Assembly: GCA_029820945.1 (NCBI GenBank)
Contig: JALGUJ010000013.1
Coordinates: 1 to 64,000, forward strand
DNA length: 64,000 nt
DNA from: Candidatus Zipacnadia bacterium
GTDB lineage: Bacteria; Armatimonadota; Zipacnadia; Zipacnadales; UBA5352
Direction: 5' to 3'
In this document: piece after piece, positions 16,196 to 24,655 of the stretch
Position numbering within the stretch: the first letter of the stretch is position 1
How the letters are laid out: each line of letters opens with the position of its first letter
Position numbers and translations under genes: made by a program
Notes under the pieces: model-generated
Database searches by the model: none
What the model was told of the DNA's origin: nothing
What the model saw: only the letters and a program-made list of their open reading frames with translations

Positions 16196-18181
16196 TCACT
16201 CCTCGAACACGACCATGGCATGGCCGCTCATCTCCGGCACCGTGGTGTGGATGTAGCCGTCGCGCACCTCGAAGGCAAGCTCGTCGCGGTCGGGCGCGAG
16301 GTAGACGATGCTCGGCTCCCGGTCATCCACCCGCAAGGCCACGTCAACATCGCTCAGCTCGATCGGCTCCTCGATCATGTCCACGTTCGGGCCGCGGCGC
16401 TCCGGGACGTAGGCCAGCAGGTGAAGCATGCGCCGGCCCGGCTGCCCGGTGACGGTCGCGCGGCCGAACGAGGGCAGACCCGGCGCCCGCACCATCGGGT
16501 CGGGCAGCAGCCGGTCCAGCAGGTTCGCCACGAGCCGGCGCAGCGGGACCTGTCCGTCCAGGAAGTAGGAGATGAAGGCCGGGTGGCTGATGTGCGCGAC
16601 CCGGCCGCGCACCGTGGCCGCGGGCAGGCCGGTGGGCCGGTCGGGCGGGAGATAGACGAAGCCGTGCTCGCCGTCCCAGTGGCGGCTGTAGTAGGGCGCG
16701 ACGATCTCGGCCAGCACCTCAGTGCCGTCCAGCGCCTCGACCTGGGCTCCCTTCTGGTAGAAGGTGATGGGCATGTCGGGGATGCCCTGGGATGCCTCGG
16801 GCACCGCGCGCCAGAAGTCCGGGTCGTGCGGGCTGTCGCCGATGAAGCGCAGGCCCCAGTCGTCGAAGACGAAGCCCTCATGCTCGGGGTCGAGCCCGGA
16901 CCAGCCGGTGGACAGCACCGCGCCGCCGGCGTCCAGATGCGCGCGCACCCGCTCGGCCATCTCCCCCTCCAGCACCAGGAAGTCGGGCAGGATGAGCAGC
17001 TCGTAGCGGTCCCAGTCCGCGTACGTGGTCACGATGTCGAACTGCCACTTCAGCTCGCAGAGGATGCGGCAGGCGCCCTTAATCGCGGACAGGAAGCTCG
17101 TGTACCGATCCCACAGCCCGGGCGCCCGGAAGTCGTAGCCGGGGTAGGGCGTGGGCCAGGCAACGGCCGCCTCGGTCACGGCCGCCGCGCCATCCAGCCA
17201 CGGCTCGAAGCGGCGCAGGCGGTCGTAGATGCGTCGGTACATCTCGAAGACCGGCCGGTTGATATCACCGCGGGGGTGGAAATGGTCGCCGATGGTCGTG
17301 CGCATCGCGTTCGCCATGCCGTAGAGGCAGTCGTACTCCAGGCTGGGCTCGGTGCGGATGCCGCCGAAGTCGCCCCAGGACTTGTGGAAGCGGCCCGTCA
17401 TGTTCAGCACCGGCTTGCCCAGCGTGCGCAGGTGGCGGGCACCCATAGGCAGCGCCTCATAGCCCCAGCCGCCGGTGGGCAGGCACTCGAACTCGAGGTA
17501 GGTGCCGATCTCATCCTGGGCCTCATAGCCCAGACCGTTGAAGTAGATGAGCGGGTCCGGCTTGAACTCCCTCGCCGCGTCCGAGAGCCGCCGGGCCATG
17601 GCGATCTGCTTCTCGCGGTTCCACGCGTGGAGCTGCTCCTCGTCGGTCCAGTCCACGCCCTCCTCCTTCATCCTGCGCATGCACTCGCCGCCCAGGCATG
17701 GCGGGGAGTACATGCAGTCGAAGAAGAAACCCGAGACCGGGTAGCCGGAGGCGACCTCGCGCACCATCTCAACGATGTGGTCGGCGTAGGGCGTGTTGTA
17801 GCACATCTGGCGGAAGAAGCTGTTGAGCCGGTCGGGCTGGTAGACGTATCCCTCGTCGGTCACCACGCACCAGTCGCGGTGCCGGAGCGCCTCCTCATGG
17901 CTCAGGCCGATGTTCATATAGGCCGAGAGGGCGATCCCGCGCTCGTCGCAGGCCTCCGCGAGCGCGCCGAAGAGGTCGAACTCGAGCGACGGGTGGCGGA
18001 TCCCCTCCGTGGTGTTGTAGTAGGCCATCCCCAGGTTGCACTTCGCCGGGAAGACGACGTAGTCCACGCCACAGCCCTGCAGGTGGTCGGCCACCGCATC
18101 GGCGTCGAAGTTCGCCCCCACATCGGGGCACGCCGGCATCGTGTGGAAGTCGAAGAAGATGCACCACTTCGGCTCATGCAT
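16196..18181 (-). CDS. Hypothetical glycoside hydrolase (GHL6-like TIM barrel with beta-galactosidase-type middle domain)
   Basis: The 661-residue protein has an N-terminal TIM-barrel-like part: FDFHTMPACPDVGANFD, DYVVFPAKCNLGMAYYNT, ALSAYMNIGLSHEEAL, and VSGFFFDCMYSPPC with an acidic pair at the end of a strand. The pattern matches hypothetical glycosyl hydrolase family GHL6. The next part (YELLILPDFLVLEGEMAERV..HLDAGGAVLSTG) is the glutamine-amidotransferase-like fold found as the trimerisation domain of GH42 beta-galactosidases. There is no signal peptide, so it acts in the cytoplasm on imported sugars. ATG 18181 follows AGGGAG. The frame is open far upstream, but that part is non-coding in character. 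It is divergent from the gene at 18545. Confidence 0.8.
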   Translation of the reverse strand: MHEPKWCIFFDFHTMPACPDVGANFDADAVADHLQGCGVDYVVFPAKCNLGMAYYNTTEGIRHPSLEFDLFGALAEACDERGIALSAYMNIGLSHEEALRHRDWCVVTDEGYVYQPDRLNSFFRQMCYNTPYADHIVEMVREVASGYPVSGFFFDCMYSPPCLGGECMRRMKEEGVDWTDEEQLHAWNREKQIAMARRLSDAAREFKPDPLIYFNGLGYEAQDEIGTYLEFECLPTGGWGYEALPMGARHLRTLGKPVLNMTGRFHKSWGDFGGIRTEPSLEYDCLYGMANAMRTTIGDHFHPRGDINRPVFEMYRRIYDRLRRFEPWLDGAAAVTEAAVAWPTPYPGYDFRAPGLWDRYTSFLSAIKGACRILCELKWQFDIVTTYADWDRYELLILPDFLVLEGEMAERVRAHLDAGGAVLSTGWSGLDPEHEGFVFDDWGLRFIGDSPHDPDFWRAVPEASQGIPDMPITFYQKGAQVEALDGTEVLAEIVAPYYSRHWDGEHGFVYLPPDRPTGLPAATVRGRVAHISHPAFISYFLDGQVPLRRLVANLLDRLLPDPMVRAPGLPSFGRATVTGQPGRRMLHLLAYVPERRGPNVDMIEEPIELSDVDVALRVDDREPSIVYLAPDRDELAFEVRDGYIHTTVPEMSGHAMVVFEE

Positions 18182-18544
18182 GGTCTCGCGCTCCCTCTCG
18201 CGGCGAGTCGTTGTCCACGAGAGCATCCAGATTCCTGTGGATGACACACGGACGCCCCCGTCCGCACGTCGTTGGTCTGCAGGCGTTCGCGCCGCAACGC
18301 GGTTGGCCTCACCCCCGGTCCCTCCCGCCCAGGAGCGGGATGCGCAGGCACGGGACGTCGCCGCTCGGTGCCCGCATGCACACGAATCTGGATGCTGCCG
18401 TTGTCCACCCATCCATTGACTTCCCCGCTCCCGGCGGCCACTCCTGCGCGAGGAGCCCGCGCGGGCCGCGGCGAAGCTGCCTCCTGCGGGCCCCGGCCAG
18501 CGCCGGGCGCCGATCCGAGCGCCGCACTGAGGAGGCGTCGGCTG
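18182..18544. other. Divergent intergenic region between two glycosidase-like genes
   Basis: These 363 bases hold no convincing gene. They contain two oppositely oriented copies of a conserved 22-base sequence (listed separately) and short GC-rich hairpins (for example CCCGCCCAGGAGCGGG). No clear -35/-10 pair was found. The end near 18530 supplies the GGAGG ribosome site of the rightward gene. Confidence 0.6.
18222..18396. repeat. Widely spaced inverted repeat in the divergent control region
   Basis: AGCATCCAGATTC at 18222-18234 recurs as its exact reverse complement at 18384-18396. The match continues outward from each core with two mismatches over nine bases (CTGTGGATG against GTGTGCATG), so 20 of 22 positions agree. 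The arms are 149 bases apart, one near each gene start. This fits two operator sites for one regulator, which could bring both divergent genes under common control by looping. Confidence 0.55.
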
Positions 18545-20590
18545 ATGGAGATCACGCACGGTCGCACACGCCTGGTGCTCGATCCGAGGACCGCCGCGGT
18601 GGTTCGCCTCGAGGACGCCCGGAGCGGCGCGGTGCATCTGCGATCGGACCTCCCGGTAGGGCGCGCCGTCGGGCTCTTCCGCGTGCTGGCACCGAGCGAG
18701 GACTGGTGGTCGCGTCACGGGGATGCCGACGCCCAGCCCCCGCCCGATGTGGAGGAGGGCGAGGGCGGTGTGATCCTGCGCTACCCCGATCTGGTGGCGG
18801 CCGATGGCGGGGCGCTGGGCGTCTCCGCCAATCTGCGCATCCGGCCCTCGCCTCGGGCCGATGAACTCCTCATCGACCTGTCCATGCACAACAGCGGCGA
18901 CACGACGCTCAACGAGGTGCGCTGCCCCTGGGTCAGCGGCTGGCAAGGTATGGGCGCCTCGGGCGAGGACCGCGTGGTGCTCGGGGCGCGCCACGTGCTC
19001 GATCCGCACGGCCTCCCGCGCTCGGCGGGTGCTCCCTACGCACGCAAACGCCAGCGGCTGTGGTTCGGCTACCCGGTCCTGCTCTTCGCCCCGTGGGTGG
19101 ACATCTCCGGGCCCGCCGGAGGCATGTCGCTTGTCAACTACATGCGCGAGCCCGAGAACGGCGGCGTGACGCTCGAGAACCTGGCGGGCTACGGGCCCGG
19201 GATGAACCTGGCGCTGGGCTGGGCACACCTGATTGCCCTGCGGCCGGGCGAGAGCTGGACCTTGCCGCCGATGGGCCTCGCCCTGCACGACGGGGACTGG
19301 CACGACACCGCCGACCGCTATAGCGCGTGGTTCGATGAGCAGCACCCGCCGGACCGCTCCCGCCCGCACCTGCGCGCGATGATCGGCTTCCAGAACGTGT
19401 TCTTCCGGGGCTTCGATGGCACGCCCATCCGCCCGCTGGAGGACCTGCCCCGGCTCGCGGCCATCGGCCGGAGCCACGGCGTCGATCACCTGTGCGTGTG
19501 GGATGCGCTCACGCTGGGCAACTACGCCAAGCACTGCGATCGCGACCTGACCGAGTACCCCGCGGCGGAGCGCGAGCTGCTGCGGGAGGTGCTGCGCCGG
19601 GCCCGGCAGGAGGGGACCCACAGCAGCGCGCTGATCAACTTCCGCCACCCCGTGGCGGCGCGCGCCCTGAGCGACCCCGCCGTCGCCCACCAGGTGCAGC
19701 GGCGCTTCGACGGCACCCTTCGGACCGAGAACTGGGCCGGCTCACACAACCACTTCGACCTCTTCACGCCCCAGCTCGGGCCTGAGAGCTGGGTCTACAG
19801 CCCGTTCTCTCCCGAGCAGCAGGAGCGAGTGCTGCGCATCACCGAGGATTACCTCGATCTTGGCTACAGCGGGATGTTCTACGATCAGCCCTTTGAGGTC
19901 CACCCCGACTACGCCTTCGCGCATCGGGGCCACCGTCCCGAGCACACTCATCGAGCCGCGCTGGAGCTGATCGCCCGGGCGCGCGAGCAGGTGCTGGCGC
20001 GCGACCCCGACGCCATCATCATCGGCGAGGAGTGCGACGTCTTCGCGCAGATGGTGGACCTGTGGATGAGCTGGCGCTTCTCGGACCCCTCCGTCGCCCG
20101 CTCGCTGGCGGTGACCCGCTACGCCATCCCGCACGCGATGCTCTCGTGGGTCGTGGACTCAGAGCCCGATCGCGCCGCGCTGGCCTTCGCGATGGGCATG
20201 TACCTGTGCCTCATGGTGCATGGCGGTGAGGGCACCCTGGACGACGAGCCCGAACTGGCCGGGCTGGTGTCGGCTCTGGCGGAGCTGCGCAGGAGCAGCG
20301 CGGATCGCACCGTCCTGGCGCGCTTCGTGGACCGGCGGGGCCTGCAGATCGACGCCGACGAGGGCCTCGTCGCCTTCAGCTACGACAGCCCGGCGGGTCC
20401 GGCGGTCATCGCTGCGGCGCCGGGCGCACCGGCGCGCGCCAGGATCGCGGTCAGCCGGGAGGCGTTCTCGGCGCCGGGCGAGCCCGCAGCGGGCAGGGTG
20501 TTCCGGCTCGACGGCTCCTGCCTGCCCGCGACCGGCGACGAGCACGAGTTCGCCCTGGATCGCAACGAGGTCATCGTGTGGGCGCTGTGA
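18545..20590 (+). CDS. Glycoside-hydrolase-like protein (DUF6259-type), cytoplasmic
   Basis: The 681-residue protein begins with a beta-sandwich part (MEITHGRTRLVLDPRTAAVV onward) rich in Trp and Asp. An (alpha/beta)8-like part follows: HLRAMIGFQNVFFRGF, HGVDHLCVWDALTLGNYAK, YLDLGYSGMFYDQPFE with an Asp at a strand end, and AIIIGEECDVFAQMVDLWMSWRF with a Glu pair. This organisation resembles DUF6259 and GH36/GH101-like proteins of polysaccharide degraders. Candidate catalytic residues are the Asp of FYDQ and the Glu of GEEC, but this is inference. There is no signal peptide. ATG 18545 follows GGAGG; the frame open upstream to 18272 lacks protein-like composition. It is divergent from the GHL6-like gene. 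Confidence 0.75.
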   Translation: MEITHGRTRLVLDPRTAAVVRLEDARSGAVHLRSDLPVGRAVGLFRVLAPSEDWWSRHGDADAQPPPDVEEGEGGVILRYPDLVAADGGALGVSANLRIRPSPRADELLIDLSMHNSGDTTLNEVRCPWVSGWQGMGASGEDRVVLGARHVLDPHGLPRSAGAPYARKRQRLWFGYPVLLFAPWVDISGPAGGMSLVNYMREPENGGVTLENLAGYGPGMNLALGWAHLIALRPGESWTLPPMGLALHDGDWHDTADRYSAWFDEQHPPDRSRPHLRAMIGFQNVFFRGFDGTPIRPLEDLPRLAAIGRSHGVDHLCVWDALTLGNYAKHCDRDLTEYPAAERELLREVLRRARQEGTHSSALINFRHPVAARALSDPAVAHQVQRRFDGTLRTENWAGSHNHFDLFTPQLGPESWVYSPFSPEQQERVLRITEDYLDLGYSGMFYDQPFEVHPDYAFAHRGHRPEHTHRAALELIARAREQVLARDPDAIIIGEECDVFAQMVDLWMSWRFSDPSVARSLAVTRYAIPHAMLSWVVDSEPDRAALAFAMGMYLCLMVHGGEGTLDDEPELAGLVSALAELRRSSADRTVLARFVDRRGLQIDADEGLVAFSYDSPAGPAVIAAAPGAPARARIAVSREAFSAPGEPAAGRVFRLDGSCLPATGDEHEFALDRNEVIVWAL

Positions 20591-20700
20591 CGCGGTGCAC
20601 TTGCCCGGCACTCGCACGGCATTCACGCCCGGCGCAAGCGACCTGTAGGGCGCGTCTCCTATGCCTCTGATGGCGGCGCACGCCGCACGCTGCGGCGCTT

Positions 20701-20729
20701 TTGCGCCACCGTCCAGCTTCTGCTATAAT
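20701..20729 (+). promoter_or_regulatory. Promoter with extended -10 (TGC TATAAT)
   Basis: A perfect TATAAT at 20724-20729 is preceded by TG-n and, 17 bases further up, by a weak -35 (TTGCGC). Transcription would start near 20737, leaving a leader of about 110 bases before ATG 20848. It probably drives the dehydrogenase, larA-like and argG genes. Confidence 0.65.
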
Positions 20730-20847
20730 CGCCGCACCATACAGCGGCACGGCCGCCTGTGCGACCCCCCACGAGCCTGCCAGGAGCCCGCCGGCGGCGT
20801 CAACACCGCATACGTCGGGCCTAGAGCCCGGCGCAGAGGAGAGGCCA

Positions 20848-21897
20848 ATGCACCGGATAGCAGTACTTCCCTGTGATGGCGTGGGTCCCGAGGTGGTGGC
20901 CGAGGGCCTGAAGGTCCTTGAGGCCGCCGCCGCGATCTATGACGTTGAGTACGAAACGGTCGAGTACGACATCGGCGGCGAGCGGTACCTGGAGACCGGC
21001 GAGGTCCTGCCCGACTCGGTCATGGCGGAGTTGTGTGAATCGGACGCCATCTACCTCGGCGCCGTCGGGCACCCGGATGTGGCGCCGGGCATCCTGGAGC
21101 AGGGCATCCTCCTGCGCCTGCGTTTCGACCTTGACCAGTACATCAACCTGCGGCCGATCAGGCTCTATCCGGGCGTCGAGACGCCGCTGAAGGACAAGGG
21201 CCCGGAGGACATCGACTTCATCGTGGTGCGCGAGAACACCGAAGGGCTCTACGCGGGTGTCGGCGGGTCCCTGCGCAAGGGCACCAGGCACGAGGTCGCC
21301 CTGCAGGAGGCCGTCTACACGCGCATGGGCGTGGAGCGCTGCATCCGCTACGCCTTCGAGCTTGCGGGCACGCGCGACGAGAAGAAGGTCACGATGGTGG
21401 ACAAGTCCAACGTGCTGACCTTCGGCCATGACCTATGGGTGCGCACCTTCGACGAGGTGGGCGAGGAGTACCCGGAGATCGAGACCGACCACGCCTACGT
21501 GGACGCGTGCTGCATGTGGATGGTGAAGAACCCGGAGTGGTTCGACGTCATTGTGACCTGCAACATGTTCGGCGACATCATCACGGACCTGGGCGCAATG
21601 GTCCAGGGGGGCATGGGCGTGGCGGCCTCGGCGAACATCAACCCCGACGGCGTCTCGATGTTCGAGCCGATCCACGGCTCGGCGCCGAAGTACACGGGAC
21701 GGAACGTCATCTGTCCCATCGCCTCCATCTCGGCCGCGGGAATGATGATGGAGCACCTGGGCGAGGTCGAGTGCGGCAAAGCCATCGAGGACGCGGTGAT
21801 CGCGGCCCTGGCCTCCGGTAAGCTCGGCGACCTCTCCACTCGCAGCGGCGTCTCGACCACCGAGGCCGGCGACCTCGTGGCCTCGCTGGTGGAGTAA
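20848..21897 (+). CDS. Isocitrate/isopropylmalate-family dehydrogenase, D-malate/tartrate dehydrogenase-like
   Basis: The 349-residue enzyme belongs to the beta-decarboxylating dehydrogenases that oxidise and decarboxylate a 2-hydroxyacid with NAD and a divalent metal. Visible motifs: PCDGVGPEVV at the N-terminus, FDLDQYINLRPIRLYPGV with the substrate-binding Arg, and RENTEGLYAGVGG. Others are DKSNVL, the metal-binding region NMFGDIITDLGA, and EPIHGSAPKY, a nucleotide-site block with HGSAP. FDQY-type spacing and GILLRLR before it look closer to D-malate/tartrate dehydrogenases than to typical LeuB, but 3-isopropylmalate dehydrogenase remains possible. ATG 20848 follows AGAGGAGAGG. A LarA-family gene follows 40 bases downstream. 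Confidence 0.85.
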   Translation: MHRIAVLPCDGVGPEVVAEGLKVLEAAAAIYDVEYETVEYDIGGERYLETGEVLPDSVMAELCESDAIYLGAVGHPDVAPGILEQGILLRLRFDLDQYINLRPIRLYPGVETPLKDKGPEDIDFIVVRENTEGLYAGVGGSLRKGTRHEVALQEAVYTRMGVERCIRYAFELAGTRDEKKVTMVDKSNVLTFGHDLWVRTFDEVGEEYPEIETDHAYVDACCMWMVKNPEWFDVIVTCNMFGDIITDLGAMVQGGMGVAASANINPDGVSMFEPIHGSAPKYTGRNVICPIASISAAGMMMEHLGEVECGKAIEDAVIAALASGKLGDLSTRSGVSTTEAGDLVASLVE

Positions 21898-21937
21898 GGT
21901 CGGCTTCTTCGGACACGAGCCGACAGGTGAATCTCGG

Positions 21938-23281
21938 GTGGTCAGCACACTTCGGTACGGCCGGCATGGGATGCAGGTCGAGCTGCCGGATGAGCACGTG
22001 GAACATGTGCTCCGGCAGCGGCGTGTCCCCATACTGGGCGACCCGGTGCGGGCCACGCGCGAGGCGCTGGACGAGCCCATCGGGACCGCGCCGCTCGCCG
22101 AGATGGCGCGCGGCCGCGCCAACGCCTGCGTCGTGGTCAGCGACCTGACGCGGCCGGTGCCGAACGCGGTGATCGTGCCGCCGATCCTCGAGACGCTGGG
22201 GGATGCCGGCCTGCCGCCGGAGCGGGTCACCATCCTGATCGGCACCGGGCTGCATCGCCCCAACACTGAGGACGAGCTGCGCGAGATGCTCGGCGACGGG
22301 GTCATGGCCTCGGGCTGCGAGATCGTGAACCACCTCGCGCGCGAGGACGACGAGCACGTGCACCTGGGTGAGACCGCGCGCGGGACGCCGGCCATCATCG
22401 ATCGGCGCTATGTCGAGGCCGACCTCCGCATCCTCACCGGCCTGGTGGAGCCGCACCTGATGGCGGCGTACTCAGGCGGGCGCAAGGCCATCTGCCCGGG
22501 TATCGCCGGTCGCGACACGATCATGCGCTTTCACGGGCCACAGCTCCTGGAGTCGGCCGCCTCGCGAGCCGGGAACCTGGTGGGCAACCCGGTCCATGAG
22601 GAGGCGCTGGCCGTCGCCGACCTGGCGGGCGGGGCGGACATCATCGTGAACGTGACGCTCGACGAGCAGCGCGCGGTCACAGGCGTGTTCGCGGGCGAGA
22701 TGCGTGCCGCTCACGCCGCCGCCATGGCCCGCTGCGAGCATCAGACGAAGGTCGTGCTCGACGAGCCTGCCGACATCGTGGTCACCAGCGGTGGCGGCTA
22801 TCCTCTGGACCTGACGCTTTATCAGAGCACCAAGGGCATCGTCGCGGCCGGCGCCATCTGCCGCGAGGGCGGCACCATCATCATCGCACAGCAGAACGCC
22901 GAGGGGATAGGCAGCGACGACTTTGCCTGGCTGATCACGCAGGAGCACGTGCACGGCTATATCCGCGAGGCACTGGCGGGCGGAGACTTCCGCATCGACG
23001 CGTGGCAGCTCCACGTCGTGGAGAAGGTGCTGCGGCACTGCGAGGTCATCAGCGTCTCGGACCTGCCCGAGAGCGAGTCGGGCCGCCTGCCCTTCGCGCG
23101 CGCCGACACCGTGGAGGACGCCGTGGAGCAGGCGTTGAGCGATCATGGTCCCGAGGCGAGCATCGCGGTGATGCCCGAGGGACCGTACGTGCTGGCCTGT
23201 CTGTCCAGCGATCCCGTGGGGCGAATGACGGTCGAGCAGATGCTGGCGGCGAGCCGACAGCCACGGGCGCCGAGCCCGTGA
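21938..23281 (+). CDS. larA: LarA-family nickel-dependent 2-hydroxyacid racemase
   Basis: LarA enzymes racemise lactate and related 2-hydroxyacids using the nickel-pincer nucleotide. The 447-residue protein keeps the catalytic set at nearly the positions of L. plantarum LarA: D69 (VVSDLTRPVP), H106 (IGTGLHRPNTEDE), H173 (EPHLMAAYSGG) and K183 (GRKAICPGI). The C-terminal domain contains the GGYPLDLTLYQSTKG block. The accessory genes larB, larC and larE, which make the cofactor, are not in the window. The GTG start lies seven bases after AGGTGA. Neighbours are a decarboxylating 2-hydroxyacid dehydrogenase upstream and argG 14 bases downstream. The substrate need not be lactate, since LarA homologues racemise malate and others. 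Confidence 0.9.
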   Translation: MVSTLRYGRHGMQVELPDEHVEHVLRQRRVPILGDPVRATREALDEPIGTAPLAEMARGRANACVVVSDLTRPVPNAVIVPPILETLGDAGLPPERVTILIGTGLHRPNTEDELREMLGDGVMASGCEIVNHLAREDDEHVHLGETARGTPAIIDRRYVEADLRILTGLVEPHLMAAYSGGRKAICPGIAGRDTIMRFHGPQLLESAASRAGNLVGNPVHEEALAVADLAGGADIIVNVTLDEQRAVTGVFAGEMRAAHAAAMARCEHQTKVVLDEPADIVVTSGGGYPLDLTLYQSTKGIVAAGAICREGGTIIIAQQNAEGIGSDDFAWLITQEHVHGYIREALAGGDFRIDAWQLHVVEKVLRHCEVISVSDLPESESGRLPFARADTVEDAVEQALSDHGPEASIAVMPEGPYVLACLSSDPVGRMTVEQMLAASRQPRAPSP

Positions 23282-23295
23282 GAGGAGGGAGTACA

Positions 23296-24495
23296 ATGGC
23301 CGAGAAGTGCGTGCTGGCATACTCCGGAGGTCTCGACACCTCCGTGGCGATCCGCTGGATAGCCGAGACCTACGGCGTGGACGTCATCGCGCTCGCGGTG
23401 GACGTGGGCGAGGAGCGGGACTACGAGGGCATCCGCCGCAAGGGCGAGCAGGTGGGCGCGGTGGAGTCGCTCGTGGTAGACGCGAAACAGGAGTTCTTCG
23501 ACGAGCACATCACCCGCGCGATTGCCGCCAACCTGACCTACGAGCGCAAGTACGTGGCATTCACCGCGCTGGCGCGGCCGCTCCTGGCCAAGGAGCAGGT
23601 GCGCGTGGCACGGGAGAAGGGGGCGACCCACGTCGCGCACGGCTGCACCGGCAAGGGCAACGACCAGGTGCGGTTCGAGGTCACCTATGCGGCGCTGGCG
23701 CCGGAGCTGGAGATCATCGCCCCGGCGCGCGAGTGGGGCATGACGCGCGAGGACGAGATCGACTACGCCAAGGAGCACGGCATCCCGGTGCCCGTAGGCA
23801 AGGACAGCCCCTACTCGACCGACACCAACCTGTGGGGGCGGTCGATCGAGTGCGGCCGGATCGAGGACCCGTCGCTGGAGGCGCCCGAGGACGCGTGGGA
23901 GTGGACGGTCAACCCGCTGGAGGCGCCCGACGAGCCCGAGTACGTGACCATCGGCTTCGAGCAGGGCGTGCCGGTCTCCCTCGGCGGCGAGCGCATGGAC
24001 GGGGTCCGGCTGGTCGGCGAGCTCAACGCCCTCGGCGGCGCCCACGGCGTCGGTCGCGTCAACATGATCGAGAACCGGCTGGTGGGCATCAAGTCGCGCG
24101 AGCTCTACGAGTGCCCGGCGGCCACGATCATCCTCGAGGCGCATCGCGACCTGGAGAGCCTGGTCCTCGACCGCGAGACCGCGCACTTCAAGCAACACCT
24201 GGAACTGAAGTACTCCGAGCTGGTGTACTACGGCCTGTGGTTCACGCCGCTGCGGGTGGCGATCGACGCCTTCATGGCACAGACCCAGAAGCCGGTCGGC
24301 GGCGAGGTGACGGTCAGGCTCTACAAGGGCCGGGCCGAAGCCGTCGCGCGCGAGTCCGACGAATCGCTCTATGACTTCTCGCTGGCCACCTACGGCGAGG
24401 AGGACATCTTCGACCAGTCGAGTTCGCGAGGCTTCATCGAGATCTTCGGGCTTCCTGCGAAGGTCGTGTCGATGATCCGCGGCGTGCAGGAGTAG
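23296..24495 (+). CDS. argG: Argininosuccinate synthase
   Basis: This enzyme joins citrulline and aspartate with ATP, the penultimate step of arginine synthesis. The 399-residue length is normal. The PP-loop AYSGGLDTSVAIRW is at residues 8-21. Other family blocks are YERKYVAFTALARPLLAK, ATHVAHGCTGKGNDQVRFE with the citrulline/aspartate contacts, GKDSPYSTDTNLWGRSIE and NMIENRLVGIKSRELYE. ATG 23296 follows AGAGGAGGG. It lies 14 bases after the larA-like gene in an apparent operon, while argH is not in view. Identification is secure. Confidence 0.97.
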   Translation: MAEKCVLAYSGGLDTSVAIRWIAETYGVDVIALAVDVGEERDYEGIRRKGEQVGAVESLVVDAKQEFFDEHITRAIAANLTYERKYVAFTALARPLLAKEQVRVAREKGATHVAHGCTGKGNDQVRFEVTYAALAPELEIIAPAREWGMTREDEIDYAKEHGIPVPVGKDSPYSTDTNLWGRSIECGRIEDPSLEAPEDAWEWTVNPLEAPDEPEYVTIGFEQGVPVSLGGERMDGVRLVGELNALGGAHGVGRVNMIENRLVGIKSRELYECPAATIILEAHRDLESLVLDRETAHFKQHLELKYSELVYYGLWFTPLRVAIDAFMAQTQKPVGGEVTVRLYKGRAEAVARESDESLYDFSLATYGEEDIFDQSSSRGFIEIFGLPAKVVSMIRGVQE

Positions 24496-24655
24496 TGCTT
24501 TCCACGCGGAAGAGGACGCGGCAGGGGCGTGCCGGTCGGCCCGTGCCGCCGCCTCACCCGAGGGCGGGCGTGGCGCACCTGCCCCGGCCACACCAATACA
24601 GGACGAAGTGAATCACCCGCGACGTCCAGCGTAGCGCAGGGAGGTACGTGAGCCA

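Noticed and set aside
16091-18244. A 717-codon open frame on the plus strand opposite the GHL6-like gene
   Set aside because: It is an antisense shadow. The composition is repetitive Val/Arg/Ala and no motif is present; the minus strand has a ribosome site and recognisable fold.
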